Shown: piece by piece, positions 1 through 10,309 of the stretch
Layout: every line of letters begins with the position of its first letter
Position numbering within the stretch: the first letter of the stretch is position 1
Assembly: GCA_018266355.1 (NCBI GenBank)
Contig: JAFEAP010000006.1
Span: forward strand, 186,001-250,000
From: Bdellovibrionales bacterium
GTDB taxonomy: Bacteria > Bdellovibrionota > UBA1018
Reading direction: 5' to 3'
Length of the DNA stretch: 64,000 nt
Translations under genes and position numbers: made by a program
The notes under the pieces: model-generated
What the model saw: only the letters and a program-made list of their open reading frames with translations
The model's database searches: none
Told to the model about the DNA's origin: nothing

Positions 1-497
1 GTGAGTTGGTGCACGGCCTCGTAGGTGAGCGTGCCCGACTTCGAGATGACGCCGATGCGTCCCGCGAGGTGGATTTGGCCCGGCATGATGCCGATCTTGC
101 ACGCACCCGGCGTGATGATGCCCGGACAGTTCGGCCCGATGAGGCGCGACTTCGTCGAGGCGAGGTAGCGCTTCACCGCGACCATGTCGCGGACTGGGAT
201 GCCTTCGGTGATACAAACGATGAGCTCGATGCCCGCGTCCGCCGCTTCGCAGATCGCGTCGGCCGCGCCCGGAGGCGGGACGAAGATCATGGTCGCGTTC
301 GCGCCGGAGGCTTTCCGCGCTTCGGCGACGGTGTCCCACACCTTGAAGCCTTCGTGCGTTTGGCCGCCGCGGCCCGGAGTGACGCCGCCGACGACGTTCG
401 TGCCGTAATCGCGGCAACCCATCGCGTGGAAGGAGCCTTGCGAGCCCGTGATGCCTTGGACGAGGAGTTTCGTATTTTTATCGACCCAAATGGACAT
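1..497 (-). CDS. sucD: Succinyl-CoA ligase alpha subunit, 3' part outside window
   Basis: This is the ADP/GDP-forming succinyl-CoA synthetase alpha subunit of the TCA cycle, which binds CoA and carries the phosphohistidine. Only the first 165 residues lie in the window. The start is the ATG at 497 ([18 protein letters not shown]). A CoA-binding Rossmann start ([10 protein letters not shown]), the VTPGRGG loop and the [12 protein letters not shown] motif are all visible. The catalytic His lies beyond the edge. It begins 12 bp after the sucC stop, so the two subunits are almost certainly co-transcribed. No defect is seen in the visible part. Confidence 0.95.
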   Translation of the reverse strand, partial: MSIWVDKNTKLLVQGITGSQGSFHAMGCRDYGTNVVGGVTPGRGGQTHEGFKVWDTVAEARKASGANATMIFVPPPGAADAICEAADAGIELIVCITEGIPVRDMVAVKRYLASTKSRLIGPNCPGIITPGACKIGIMPGQIHLAGRIGVISKSGTLTYEAVHQL

Positions 498-509
498 GTG
501 TTCGAGCCT

Positions 510-1697
<1,188 letters not shown>

Positions 1698-1770
1698 TTC
1701 GTTATCGATTCCTACCAAGGAACCGCCGAAAATCCCTCGCTCACTTCGTCACCCTCGCCGGGCCTCCTGC

Positions 1771-1825
1771 AGGCTACCTGAGTAGCCTTTAGTCGGTCCC
1801 GTCTTCGGCTTCCTCGTTATCGAGG
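1771..1825. other. Two small hairpins in the mdh-sucC spacer
   Basis: The 155-bp gap between mdh and sucC holds two perfect hairpins: AGGCTAC-CTGA-GTAGCCT at 1771-1788 and CCTCG-TTAT-CGAGG at 1812-1825. The second is followed by five T on the plus strand. On the minus strand, where the flanking genes are read, neither has a convincing T-run. They could therefore be RNA-processing or mRNA-stability elements that set sucCD expression apart from icd-mdh. The structures are seen directly; the role is inference. Confidence 0.4.
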
Positions 1826-1852
1826 TTTTTGGGCGGTTCGGGTTTTACATCA

Positions 1853-2845
1853 TCAGATGAGGCCGAGGGACTTCACGGCGTCGCGCTCGCCGCGCAGTTC
1901 TTCGAGGGTCTTCGCGAACTTCTCTTTGCCGAAGTCGCCGTGCTTCCAGCCTTCCTGGACCTTCACCTTCCCGCCTTCGATCCGGCACGGGAACGAGAAC
2001 ATCAGTCCGGCGTCGACGTCGTACTGACCTTGCGAGCAAACCGCGAGGGAAACGACTTCGCCGGCCGGCGTGTCGTGCACCGTCTTATAGACGGACTCGA
2101 TCGCGGCCGAGGCGGCGGAAGCGGCCGACGAAACGCCGCGAGCCTTCAGAACGGCGGCGCCGCGCTGCTGGACCGTCGTGATGAAGTCGCCCTTCAGCCA
2201 GGCTTCGTCCGAGATCACTTCGGTCACGGGCTTTCCGTTGATCTTCGCGTTGTAGAAGTCCGGGTACATCGTCGGCGAGTGGTTCCCCCAGATCGCGAGG
2301 CCCTTCACGGCGTCGACCGGAACGCCGGCCTTCTTCGAGAGCTGGTTCCGAGCGCGGGTCTCGTCGAGCATGGTCATCGCGAAGAAGTTCGTCTTCGCCA
2401 CGCGCGGAGCGTGGGCCATCGCGATGAGGGCGTTCGTGTTGCACGGGTTACCGACGACGAGGGTCTTCACGTCTTCAGCGGCGTGATCGTTGATCGCCTT
2501 ACCTTGGACGGAGAAGATGCCTCCGTTCACTTTCAGCAGGTCCGCGCGTTCCATGCCCGGCTTCCGCGGCACGGCGCCGACGAGCACGGTCCAGTTCGCG
2601 CCTTTGAAAGCCGTATTCACGTCCGAGGTGCAAACGATGTTGCGCAGGAGCGGGAATGCGCAGTCTTCGAGTTCCATCGCGACGCCGTTCAGGGCGTTCA
2701 GCGCCGGCTCGAGCTCGAGGAGCTGGAGTTCGACTTCGGTGTCCGGGCCGAACATCTGGCCGGAAGCGATCCGCGGGAGGATGGCGTAGCCGATTTGGCC
2801 GGCGGCGCCCGTGACGGTGACTTTAACGCGTTTTTTGGTGCTCAT
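1853..2845 (-). CDS. mdh: Malate dehydrogenase (NAD-dependent, cytosolic-type)
   Basis: Oxidises malate to oxaloacetate with NAD+ in the TCA cycle. The 330-aa protein starts with a Rossmann dinucleotide motif ([12 protein letters not shown]), has the substrate-binding region [13 protein letters not shown], the catalytic [10 protein letters not shown] and the active-site His in [11 protein letters not shown]. These features place it in the cytosolic-type (group 2) malate dehydrogenases, not with the short LDH-like enzymes. It starts at an ATG only 9 bp after the icd stop, so the two are translated from one transcript. Confidence 0.96.
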   Translation of the reverse strand: MSTKKRVKVTVTGAAGQIGYAILPRIASGQMFGPDTEVELQLLELEPALNALNGVAMELEDCAFPLLRNIVCTSDVNTAFKGANWTVLVGAVPRKPGMERADLLKVNGGIFSVQGKAINDHAAEDVKTLVVGNPCNTNALIAMAHAPRVAKTNFFAMTMLDETRARNQLSKKAGVPVDAVKGLAIWGNHSPTMYPDFYNAKINGKPVTEVISDEAWLKGDFITTVQQRGAAVLKARGVSSAASAASAAIESVYKTVHDTPAGEVVSLAVCSQGQYDVDAGLMFSFPCRIEGGKVKVQEGWKHGDFGKEKFAKTLEELRGERDAVKSLGLI

Positions 2846-2854
2846 GTCGTTTCC

Positions 2855-4165
2855 TTACATGTGAGAGATGATGTTCTTACCGAATTCCGAACACTTGATT
2901 TCTTGCACGTCCTTCACGCCTTCTTGCTTCATGAGGCGCGCGAAGTCGTAGGTGACTTTGTGCGAGGTGATCGCACCGTCCATGCCCTTGATGATGAGGT
3001 CCGCGGCTTCGTTCCAGCCCATGAACCGCAGCATCATCTCGCCGGAGAGGATGACCGATCCCGGATTCACCTTGTCGAGGTTCGCGTACTTCGGCGCGGT
3101 CCCGTGGGTCGCTTCGAAGATCGCATGGCCGGTGACGTAGTTGATGTTCCCGCCCGGCGCGATGCCGATGCCGCCGACTTGCGCGGCGAGGGCGTCGGAA
3201 AGGTAGTCGCCGTTCAAGTTCAACGTCGCGATCGTGTCGAACTCGTCGGGACGCGTGAGGACTTGTTGGAGCGCGATGTCCGCGATCGCGTCCTTCACGA
3301 TGAGCTTGCCGGCGGACTGCGCGGCCTTCATCTCGGAGTTCGCGGCGTCTTCGCCCTTTTCCTTCTTCGTCTTTTCCCACTGATCCCACGTGTAGACTTT
3401 CGAGCCGTATTCCTTCTCGGCGAGCTCGTAGCCCCACTTCCGGAATCCGCCCTCGGTGAACTTCATGATGTTCCCTTTATGAACGAGCGTCAGCGATTTG
3501 CGCTTCTGCTCGAGGGAATACTCGACGGCGGCGCGGACGAGGCGCGCGGTGCCTTCCTGCGAAACCGGCTTGATGCCGATCCCGGAGGTGTCGGGGAAAC
3601 GGATCTTCGCGTAGTCCTTCGGGAAGGTTTCGCGGAGGAAGCCGAGCATTTTCTTGCACGCTTCGGAGCCGGCTTCGAACTCGATGCCGGCGTAGATGTC
3701 TTCGCAGTTCTCGCGGAAGATCGTCATGTCGACCTTCTCCGGAGACTTCACCGGCGACGGAACTCCCTTGAAGTAGCGGACCGGGCGAAGGCAAACGTAA
3801 AGGTCGAGCATCTGGCGAAGCGCGACGTTCAGCGAGCGGATGCCGCCGCCGATCGGCGTCGTGAGCGGGCCTTTGATGCCGACGAGGTAATGCTTCAGCG
3901 CCGTCAGCGTGTCTTCCGGCAGCCAGTCGTTGTATTTATTGAACGCCTTTTCGCCGGCGTAGACTTCGAACCACTCGATCTTCCGCTTTCCGCCGTAGGC
4001 TTTTTCGACGGCGGCGTCGAAGACCGCTTGGGACGATTTCCAAATATCCGGACCGGTGCCGTCGCCTTCGATGAACGGGATGACGGGATTATTCGGGACG
4101 TTCAGTTTGCCATTGCTAATCGTGATGCGTTCGCCGCTTTTCGGCGCGGTCAGAGTCTTGAACAT
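2855..4165 (-). CDS. icd: Isocitrate dehydrogenase (NADP-type)
   Basis: Converts isocitrate to 2-oxoglutarate. The 436-aa protein closely follows the Escherichia coli-type homodimeric enzyme: [12 protein letters not shown] near the N-terminus, the phosphorylatable-serine loop [10 protein letters not shown], the region [13 protein letters not shown], the catalytic [11 protein letters not shown], and the cofactor loop [15 protein letters not shown]. The reading frame stays open another 150 codons upstream, but the ATG at 4165 matches the family start and has GGAG 8 nt before it. It is the first gene of the icd-mdh-sucC-sucD cluster. The conserved serine would allow AceK-type phosphorylation, but no kinase is in view. 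Confidence 0.96.
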   Translation of the reverse strand: MFKTLTAPKSGERITISNGKLNVPNNPVIPFIEGDGTGPDIWKSSQAVFDAAVEKAYGGKRKIEWFEVYAGEKAFNKYNDWLPEDTLTALKHYLVGIKGPLTTPIGGGIRSLNVALRQMLDLYVCLRPVRYFKGVPSPVKSPEKVDMTIFRENCEDIYAGIEFEAGSEACKKMLGFLRETFPKDYAKIRFPDTSGIGIKPVSQEGTARLVRAAVEYSLEQKRKSLTLVHKGNIMKFTEGGFRKWGYELAEKEYGSKVYTWDQWEKTKKEKGEDAANSEMKAAQSAGKLIVKDAIADIALQQVLTRPDEFDTIATLNLNGDYLSDALAAQVGGIGIAPGGNINYVTGHAIFEATHGTAPKYANLDKVNPGSVILSGEMMLRFMGWNEAADLIIKGMDGAITSHKVTYDFARLMKQEGVKDVQEIKCSEFGKNIISHM

Positions 4166-4296
4166 GGTTTCTCCGGATAAATGACGAGAGAGACGAATTT
4201 GTAAGGTATGTTCGGACTTTAGAGGCGACTCGGCGCGTGGGTCAAACACGAAATCACCGGGAAATTTCGGAAGTTTCCGACGAGAAAATCGCGCGC

Positions 4297-4977
4297 TTAG
4301 AGTTGACCGAAGAAGTGAGTCATTCCGTCGTCGCGCGACGAGTACGCGAGCGTGCGAGTCGCCAATGCGGCAACGTCTTCCGGGTCGTGGGTGACGAAAA
4401 GCGTGGGCACCGGGGACTTTTCGAGCAGAGTTTTGACGACTTCGCGGGCGTTTTTTCGATGGGCGAGATCGAGAGCCGCGAAGGGTTCGTCGAGGAGCAG
4501 CGCCTTCGGTTCCCAAATCAAAGCCCGCGCAAGCGCGACGCGCTGTTTCTCGCCCCCGGAAAGCAGTCCAGCGGGCAATTCCGCGCGCGCCTTCAAACCG
4601 AGTCGATCGAGCCACTCGAGTGCCCGCGCTTTTCGATCGGCCGAGGACGCACCGCGCATTTCAAGACCGAATGCGACATTTTCGAGCGCCGAAAGCTGCG
4701 GGAAGAGTGCGTAATCCTGGAAGACGACTCCGATCTCGCGTCGCTCGGGCGGAAGATTTCCGATTTCCCGCCCGCCGAGACGAAGGGTCCCCGCCGCCGG
4801 CGCATCTTCGACACCCGCGATCCATCGAAGCAGCGTCGACTTCCCGGAACCGCTCGGCGAGTGCAGCGCCACGCGCTCCCCAGCATCCACCGCGAAATCC
4901 GCGCGCACGACGAATCGGCCGGACGAAAGCTCGAAGACCGATTCGAAACCGGAGATGCTCAGAGCCGCTTCGCTCAT
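4297..4977 (-). CDS. thiQ: ABC transporter ATPase, thiamine-type
   Basis: This 226-aa ATPase energises the importer encoded with it. It has Walker A (SPSGSGKST), a Q-loop ([10 protein letters not shown]), the signature [16 protein letters not shown], Walker B ([13 protein letters not shown]) and the H-loop (LFVTHDPED). It lacks the C-terminal regulatory extension of longer FbpC/PotA-type ATPases, and its length fits ThiQ (about 230 aa). The start ATG at 4977 overlaps the permease stop by 4 bp, giving translational coupling. The thiamine assignment rests mainly on the neighbouring ThiB-like binding protein. Confidence 0.8.
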   Translation of the reverse strand: MSEAALSISGFESVFELSSGRFVVRADFAVDAGERVALHSPSGSGKSTLLRWIAGVEDAPAAGTLRLGGREIGNLPPERREIGVVFQDYALFPQLSALENVAFGLEMRGASSADRKARALEWLDRLGLKARAELPAGLLSGGEKQRVALARALIWEPKALLLDEPFAALDLAHRKNAREVVKTLLEKSPVPTLFVTHDPEDVAALATRTLAYSSRDDGMTHFFGQL

Positions 4978-6482
4978 GCCGCCTCCTCCCGCTCGCCGAA
5001 ACCGACGGCGACGAGGACCGCGCTCGAAAAAAGATAGATCCCGAAAAGTACCGCGCTCACGTCCTCGAAACGATACTGCGCCATCCAGCGCACGAGCAAG
5101 ACTCCGAGCGTGGTGAGGCGCTCGGAACCGAAGAAACTCGCGGCCGCGACTTCCGAGAAGGACCAAACGAAGACGAGCGCCGCGAGCCGAAGGCCCGCGC
5201 TCCGCCACCGCGGCCATTCGAGCTTTCGCCAAGCCACGATCGGACTCGCGCCGAGCGTCCGCGCCGCGTTTCGGAGCTCGCGCCGGGACCCGGTCGAAGC
5301 CTCGTCGAGGAGCGGAAGGAAGAAACGGAGGGTGAACGGAAGGAAGAGCGCGGCTTGGACGAGCACCATCCCCGCGAGGCTTCCCTCGAACGGATCGATG
5401 AAGGATGAGTACGCGAGGAAAAAACCGAGGGCGACAAGCAGCGGACTCAGTCCCGCCGGGACCGCGGCGAGGATGCGCACGAAACGGGAGTTCCGCGCGC
5501 CCCAAGCGAACGCACCACCGACGGCGATCGTCGTTGCGGCGCCCGCGAATCCGAGCTGGAGCGAAACCGCGAGCGCGTCCCTGAAGTCCTCCCGCGAAAA
5601 CAGGTCTTCGAGACCGCGCACGGAACTCGTCGCAAGGAAACACGCCGCCGGAAGCAGGACCCAAGCCGCGGCGATCGCGTGCGCGAATCCCCTGCGCGCT
5701 CCCGAGGTTTTTTTCCGCGAACGCCGCGCGCTCGCCGAGTCGCGGAAAGCGCGCGGACCGCGGAGCCCGCTCACCGCGAGCAGCGGAAGCGCCGCGAACG
5801 CGAGCTCGGCGGAGGCGAACCACGCCGCGCGCCCGAGTTCGAGTCCCCTTCCCCGCACCGACGCGTAGATCTCGGTCTCGAGCGTCGACATCGGCGGTCC
5901 TCCGCCGAGCACCATCACGACGACGAAACTCATCAAGCAGAGCGCGAAGACCTGCGCGGCCGCGATCGCGATCCGACGCCCGATCCACGGGAACTCGATC
6001 CGAAGGAACGCGCGCGTCCGCGTCGCCCCGAGCGTGCGGGCGGCCTCGACCCAGCTCCGCGGCGTCGAAAGGATTCCTTCGGCGGTCGCCGACGCGATCC
6101 AAGGCGCGTTCAAGAACGCGTGCGCGGCCACGACGGCGAAGAGGCCGAAACGGAAACTCGTCCCGCGGAGGCAGATCTGCGCCGTCCCGACGACGACGAG
6201 CGCGGGTAGCGCGAACGCGGCGAAAGTCAGCCCGCGAAGCCAGCGCGACCAGGCACCCGCGTAGAAAATCCCGAGGGGAACCCCGATCGCGAGCGAAAAC
6301 GCGAGGCTCCATCCCGCCTGCTCGAGGCTGACCGCGGCCGTGGACCAGAGCTCGCGCGGAGGTACGCCGCCGAAATCGGCGCGCTGGAGTACCCGCGAAA
6401 GCGGGTACGCGACGAGCGCGACGAACGCGAGGATCGCGAGCGTGCGTGGGAGTCCGAAGTCACGGGCCGGGGTCTCGATCAC
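4974..6482 (-). CDS. thiP: ABC transporter permease (double-length), thiamine-type
   Basis: A 502-aa inner-membrane permease made of two fused BPD-type halves, each with about six membrane segments. Both halves show an EAA-like loop: EAARTLGATRTRAFLRIEFP near residue 165 and a matching RNAARTLGASPIVAWRKLEWP-type loop near 410. Fused permeases are typical of ThiP and FbpB families; the ThiB-like partner favours thiamine. The start is a GTG at 6482 that lies inside the 3' end of the upstream hydroxylase gene (23-bp overlap). It overlaps thiQ by 4 bp. Confidence 0.78.
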   Translation of the reverse strand: MIETPARDFGLPRTLAILAFVALVAYPLSRVLQRADFGGVPPRELWSTAAVSLEQAGWSLAFSLAIGVPLGIFYAGAWSRWLRGLTFAAFALPALVVVGTAQICLRGTSFRFGLFAVVAAHAFLNAPWIASATAEGILSTPRSWVEAARTLGATRTRAFLRIEFPWIGRRIAIAAAQVFALCLMSFVVVMVLGGGPPMSTLETEIYASVRGRGLELGRAAWFASAELAFAALPLLAVSGLRGPRAFRDSASARRSRKKTSGARRGFAHAIAAAWVLLPAACFLATSSVRGLEDLFSREDFRDALAVSLQLGFAGAATTIAVGGAFAWGARNSRFVRILAAVPAGLSPLLVALGFFLAYSSFIDPFEGSLAGMVLVQAALFLPFTLRFFLPLLDEASTGSRRELRNAARTLGASPIVAWRKLEWPRWRSAGLRLAALVFVWSFSEVAAASFFGSERLTTLGVLLVRWMAQYRFEDVSAVLFGIYLFSSAVLVAVGFGEREEAA

Positions 6483-7047
6483 GCCCCGAGCTTACCCCGT
6501 TTCGCTCCGTCCCCGCCAACGCGAAGTGCCCGGCGTAAGCCTCGGCGATCGTCGTTCCATTCGCGTCGAAGAGCCATTCGCAACGAAAATCCCTCGGGAT
6601 CCCCACGACGGAAGTCGGGGCGTAAGTCCCCAGGAGTCGATCCATCCAAGTCCCGGTCACGCCGAAGTTCGATTTCGCGTTACGGAAATGATGATGAAAG
6701 TGATGTTTGCGCAATCGAAGGCCGAGCGCGGTCAGCGGCGCGCGAGCATGACACCGCCAATGGAACCATTCGTAAAACGCGACCATCGAGGTCGCGCCGG
6801 CGGCATACGCGGCGCCGAAACGCGCCGACGCCGTCGCGAGCGTCCCGATTCCCCAGAATACGAGTACCGCCGGAACCGCCGCCGCGATTTTATATCCGGC
6901 CGTCGCGAAATAGTCTTTTTCCCGGTGGTGCCGAAGGTGCTCGCGCCTGAAAAGCGTATCCCGACGCCAGACATGACCGAGAAAACGATGAAGCGCGTAC
7001 TCGAGGACGGGCCAAGTCAGAACGCCGAAAAGGACCGAGAGAATCAT
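6460..7047 (-). CDS. Fatty acid hydroxylase / sterol desaturase-family membrane enzyme
   Basis: A 195-aa membrane protein of the fatty-acid-hydroxylase superfamily, which uses a di-iron centre to hydroxylate lipids or carotenoids. The His clusters are HRFLGH (about 20), HLRHHRE (about 37), HWRCH (near 95) and KHHFHHHFRN (near 113), with hydrophobic segments between them. Size and spacing recall CrtZ-type beta-carotene hydroxylases and short fatty acid 2-hydroxylases; the substrate cannot be settled from sequence. It sits between thiB and thiP and overlaps thiP by 23 bp, although no link to thiamine is known. Confidence 0.8.
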   Translation of the reverse strand: MILSVLFGVLTWPVLEYALHRFLGHVWRRDTLFRREHLRHHREKDYFATAGYKIAAAVPAVLVFWGIGTLATASARFGAAYAAGATSMVAFYEWFHWRCHARAPLTALGLRLRKHHFHHHFRNAKSNFGVTGTWMDRLLGTYAPTSVVGIPRDFRCEWLFDANGTTIAEAYAGHFALAGTERNGVSSGRDRDPGP

Positions 7048-7205
7048 GGCATTTACCCCTCCCCCATCTTCGGTCTTCCGGCATCGGAGCGGTACTCGCG
7101 TTCGCCGTTTCGCGCCAAGACCCGGAATATACGAAAGAAAAGCGCAGCGAATCGCCGGGGAGCGGGGACGGACTCAGATTCGAGCGAAAGGGATCGCGAC
7201 GAGGA

Positions 7206-8321
7206 TCAACGAATCGCCGCGGACCAATCCGCTAGCACGTCGTCGATCTTTTCTTTCGTCGCCGAGAGCGGGAACCGTCTTTTCACCGTCGGGAGCGCCT
7301 GGAACGCCGCCGGGACCTTCGACCCGAGCCGCGTCGGCATCATCCACTGGGTTTCCGGGACTTGCCGCTGGATTTCCTCCGAGACGAGCAGCTCGAGGAA
7401 CTCGATCGCGCGTTTCCGCATCGCCGCTCCGCCGGGCGCGTTCTTGAGGAGTCCCGCGCCCTCGACTTGGACCGGATGACCGTCCTCGAAAACGACGGCG
7501 CGGTAACGTTCGCGGTCGCCTTCGGCGCCCTTCATCCGGTGGTACGCCTCGCTCGTGACGTAACTCCACACGAGCGGCGCCTCGCCTTTCGTGAACATTC
7601 CGTAGGCCGCGCCCCATCCCGGCGCGAGCGTCACCCACTGCGATTTGAGATCGGACCAGAACTCCGTGAACCGATCGCGCGTTTTCTTCGGGGTCGCCGG
7701 ATTATCTTCGGTCGTGGAGACCGGCGGGAAGGCTTCGCCCTCGGCCTCGGCCGCCGCGTGCATCGAGCCCCAGACGAACCCGAGTCCGGGCGAAGAGGTG
7801 CGCGGATCCTCGAGGAGGAGCGATTTCTTGAACCGTCCCTTCGTCAGGTCTTTCCATTTCTTCGGGAAGTCGTCGGCGGAGAGTTTTTTCGTGTCGGCGA
7901 TGAAAGCGAGGATCCCGTAGTCGAACGGGATGAAACCGTCGGCGAGCCAGTACTCGCGATCGACGTACTTCATGAACGGCACGTCCTTCACCGGATCGAG
8001 CGGCTCGAGGAATTCGCGGAGCCGCGGGAAAAGGTTTTGGTCCATGCCGAGCACGAGGTGCGCGGTCGCCTTCTTCCGCTCGCCGTCGAGCTGGACGCGC
8101 GAGAGGAGCTGGCCGGAATCGCCGACCGAGACGAACTTCACCGCGGTTCCGGTTTTCTTCTTGAACGCGGCCGCGACGAGCGAACCGAGCCCGTCTTTCG
8201 CGGAGAGCGTGTCGTAGGTATAGACGACGAGGTCGCCGCCCGAGGCTCGCGACGGCGCTACGGCGAGACCGACCGCGATTCCGAGGGCGAGAAAACCACG
8301 CGATAGGAATCGGGCGTTCAT
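7206..8321 (-). CDS. thiB: Thiamine-type ABC transporter periplasmic binding protein
   Basis: A 371-aa solute-binding protein with a signal peptide (cleavage near ASG, residue 28), then LVVYTYDTLS. Family traits of ThiB/TbpA are visible: FIPFDYGILAFIADTKKL, LLEDPRTSSPGLGFVW, and TKGEAPLVWSYVTSEAYH, all close to the thiamine-binding proteins' conserved blocks. It would capture thiamine or its phosphates in the periplasm for the ThiP-ThiQ importer. It lies 5 bp downstream of a small unknown gene. No TPP riboswitch is evident upstream. An iron-binding (FbpA-like) role is the main alternative and is less likely. Confidence 0.82.
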   Translation of the reverse strand: MNARFLSRGFLALGIAVGLAVAPSRASGGDLVVYTYDTLSAKDGLGSLVAAAFKKKTGTAVKFVSVGDSGQLLSRVQLDGERKKATAHLVLGMDQNLFPRLREFLEPLDPVKDVPFMKYVDREYWLADGFIPFDYGILAFIADTKKLSADDFPKKWKDLTKGRFKKSLLLEDPRTSSPGLGFVWGSMHAAAEAEGEAFPPVSTTEDNPATPKKTRDRFTEFWSDLKSQWVTLAPGWGAAYGMFTKGEAPLVWSYVTSEAYHRMKGAEGDRERYRAVVFEDGHPVQVEGAGLLKNAPGGAAMRKRAIEFLELLVSEEIQRQVPETQWMMPTRLGSKVPAAFQALPTVKRRFPLSATKEKIDDVLADWSAAIR

Positions 8322-8325
8322 CGGA

Positions 8326-8760
8326 CTAGTGCGCCGGCGGACTCGGCGGCGTCGGCGGTTTTTTCGGGCCGTTCCCCGGACCGGGATCCTTCGGGGCTTC
8401 CGGATCGCGCTTGCCGCCTTCGCGGTTCTTGAAATTCAGCACGCGAACCTTGCCGGAGCCTTCGCCCTTCGGTTTGTCGACCGGGTTCTCGTAGCGCCAA
8501 AGGATCTCGCAGTGGTGGAGATGGGTCGTCGTCTCCTCGCTCTTCGAACGCAGGTGGACGACGCCGTTTTCGAAGAGGGTCACCATGCAATCGTCGACGT
8601 AGGTGCCTTCCTCTCCCGGATAGAAGAAGACGACGCGCATCGCTTGGGCGTGCTTCAGGATCCGAACGCCGTCGAGCGGGTTCATGGAAGACTTCGCACG
8701 GGCCTTCTTCAGGTCTTCTTTACGCGCGCCCTTCTCGATGCCGAGTAGCCATTTCCACAT
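8326..8760 (-). CDS. Hypothetical protein with Pro/Lys-rich tail
   Basis: A 144-aa protein with no recognised family. Residues 1-90 are mixed and probably folded, with a lone YPGEEGTYVDDCMVTLFENGV block. From about residue 100 it turns into a Lys-, Pro- and Gly-rich low-complexity tail ending in PTPPSPPAH. There is no signal peptide. An in-frame start 39 bp further upstream (8799) is possible; the ATG at 8760 gives the more sensible N-terminus (MWKWLLGIEKGARKEDLKK). It sits just upstream of thiB, divergent from nadA. The stretch resembles small RNA- or DNA-interaction proteins only in composition. Confidence 0.6.
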   Translation of the reverse strand: MWKWLLGIEKGARKEDLKKARAKSSMNPLDGVRILKHAQAMRVVFFYPGEEGTYVDDCMVTLFENGVVHLRSKSEETTTHLHHCEILWRYENPVDKPKGEGSGKVRVLNFKNREGGKRDPEAPKDPGPGNGPKKPPTPPSPPAH

Positions 8761-8835
8761 GAGTTCCGGGACCCTACCGGACCCTCCGCTCCGCATCAAT
8801 ACCGTTATTGAAGCGGCGACAAAACGGGGATATGC

Positions 8836-8853
8836 ATAGAGAATTCACTCTAT
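8836..8853. promoter_or_regulatory. Palindrome overlapping nadA start
   Basis: ATAGAG-AATTCA-CTCTAT is a perfect 6+6 bp inverted repeat with a 6-bp centre, and it ends on the nadA start codon. Its place is right for an operator of an NAD-synthesis repressor (NadQ-, NiaR- or NrtR-like). No known consensus is matched with certainty. Confidence 0.3.
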
Positions 8854-9808
8854 GGGCGTTGCGTCAAATTCCAACATTCCCGCCGGCCTCGATCTCGTGG
8901 CCGAGATCGCGCGGTTGAAGCGCGAAAAGAACGCGGTCCTGCTTGCCCACTATTACCAAGAGGAAGAGATCCAAGACATCGCCGACTTCATCGGCGATTC
9001 GCTCGAGCTCGCCCGCCGGGCGAAGGAATCGAGCGCGGACGTGATCGTCTTCGCGGGCGTCCACTTCATGGCCGAAGGCGCGAAGATCCTGAACCCGAAA
9101 CGGAAGGTCCTCATGCCCGACCTCCGCGCCGGGTGCTCGCTCTCCGACTCCTGCCCGCCGGACGCCTTCGCGCGCTACCGGGCGCTCCACCCCGATCACT
9201 TCGTCGTCTCCTATATTAACTGCTCGGCCGCGATCAAAGCCCAGTCCGACGTGATCGTCACGAGCTCGAACGCGGTGAAGATCGTGAATCGGATCCCGAA
9301 AGACCGGAAAATCATTTTCGCTCCGGACCGGAACCTCGGCGCCTACGTCGCGAAGCAGACCGGCCGCGAGATGCTCCTCTGGCAGGGTACCTGCATCGTG
9401 CACGAGACGTTTTCCGAGCGGAAAATCGCCGCGCTCCAAACCGAACACCCCGACGCCGAACTCATCGCGCATCCGGAGTGCGAGCCCTCGCTCCTCGCGA
9501 AGGCGAAATTCGTCGGCGCGACCAGCGCGCTCCTCCGCTACGTCGGGGAAAGCGCCGCGAAGAAGTTCATCGTCGCGACGGAGGAAGGCATCCTCCACCA
9601 GATGCGGAAACTCGCGCCCGGGAAGATCCTGATTCCGGCGCCGCCGAACCAGAACTGCGCGTGCAACGAGTGCCCGTTCATGAAGCTGAACACGCTCGAG
9701 AAACTCTACCTCTGCCTGCGCGACGAGACGCCCGAACTCGTCATGGACGAGGCCCTCCGCACGAAGGCCCTCGCGCCGCTCGAGCGCATGCTCGAGTGGT
9801 CGACCTAG
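8852..9808 (+). CDS. nadA: Quinolinate synthase
   Basis: Condenses iminoaspartate with dihydroxyacetone phosphate to quinolinate for NAD synthesis, using a [4Fe-4S] cluster. The 318-aa protein has [21 protein letters not shown], the first cluster Cys in [10 protein letters not shown] (about 95), a second in HPEC (about 210), and a third in the [10 protein letters not shown] cluster (269-274). Substrate-binding [12 protein letters not shown] and [10 protein letters not shown] are present. The start ATG at 8852 lies on a palindrome. No nadB or nadC is adjacent, so the gene stands alone, divergent from the thiamine cluster. Confidence 0.96.
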   Translation: MGVASNSNIPAGLDLVAEIARLKREKNAVLLAHYYQEEEIQDIADFIGDSLELARRAKESSADVIVFAGVHFMAEGAKILNPKRKVLMPDLRAGCSLSDSCPPDAFARYRALHPDHFVVSYINCSAAIKAQSDVIVTSSNAVKIVNRIPKDRKIIFAPDRNLGAYVAKQTGREMLLWQGTCIVHETFSERKIAALQTEHPDAELIAHPECEPSLLAKAKFVGATSALLRYVGESAAKKFIVATEEGILHQMRKLAPGKILIPAPPNQNCACNECPFMKLNTLEKLYLCLRDETPELVMDEALRTKALAPLERMLEWST

Positions 9809-9832
9809 GATATCAAGGAGCTCAAGACTAAC

Positions 9833-10309
9833 TTAAGGCGCGAAAATCTGGTTCATCTCGCAGAGCGCGAAATCCCGGACGGACGGGATCCCGTTCGGCA
9901 GGGGCGAACCCGACGGTCGGGCCGCTTCGATTTCGACGACGTACTTGCGGACGCGGTGCCAGGGTTCGTCGGCGGGCGATTCGTAAAGCGTCCGATCCGT
10001 GCCGGGCACGAAATCGATTCGAAGGTCGGCGTCGTGGATCTCCGGGTCGGACGGGCAGGTCCCGATTCGCTCCGGCGGCAATTCTCCTCCGGGCGTGCAG
10101 CGGACGACGCGATCGACGACGGCGCCGGAAAAAATCCATTCCGTGCGTCCGACTTCGAAGCCCGGAGGGGGCGGAGGACCGCCCGAATAACTCGTCTCGT
10201 GGAACCGAACCAGACCGTTCGCGGTCGTGCAGTCCGTATTCGCGCCCGCGTCGACGGAGAAGACCAGAAAAATGCCCAAGAAAACTTCGAACCCGATCTT
10301 CGCTTTCAT
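9833..10309 (-). CDS. Secreted hypothetical protein
   Basis: A 158-aa protein with a clear Sec signal peptide (MKAKIGFEVFLGIFLVFSVDAGA, cleavage near residue 23). The mature part has four Cys and a Pro-rich segment (GGPPPPPGFEVGRTEW). No family is recognised. The ATG at 10309 overlaps the stop of the upstream GT87 gene by 4 bp (10306-10309), so it is translationally coupled. It converges on nadA with a 24-bp gap. Confidence 0.7.
   Translation of the reverse strand: MKAKIGFEVFLGIFLVFSVDAGANTDCTTANGLVRFHETSYSGGPPPPPGFEVGRTEWIFSGAVVDRVVRCTPGGELPPERIGTCPSDPEIHDADLRIDFVPGTDRTLYESPADEPWHRVRKYVVEIEAARPSGSPLPNGIPSVRDFALCEMNQIFAP

Noticed and set aside
1829..4180. A 783-codon plus-strand open frame over mdh and icd
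   Set aside because: Shadow of two well-conserved minus-strand enzymes.
8761..8851. TPP riboswitch upstream of the thiamine importer
   Set aside because: The conserved CUGAGA and ACCUGAUCUGG-type elements were looked for in this gap and not found.
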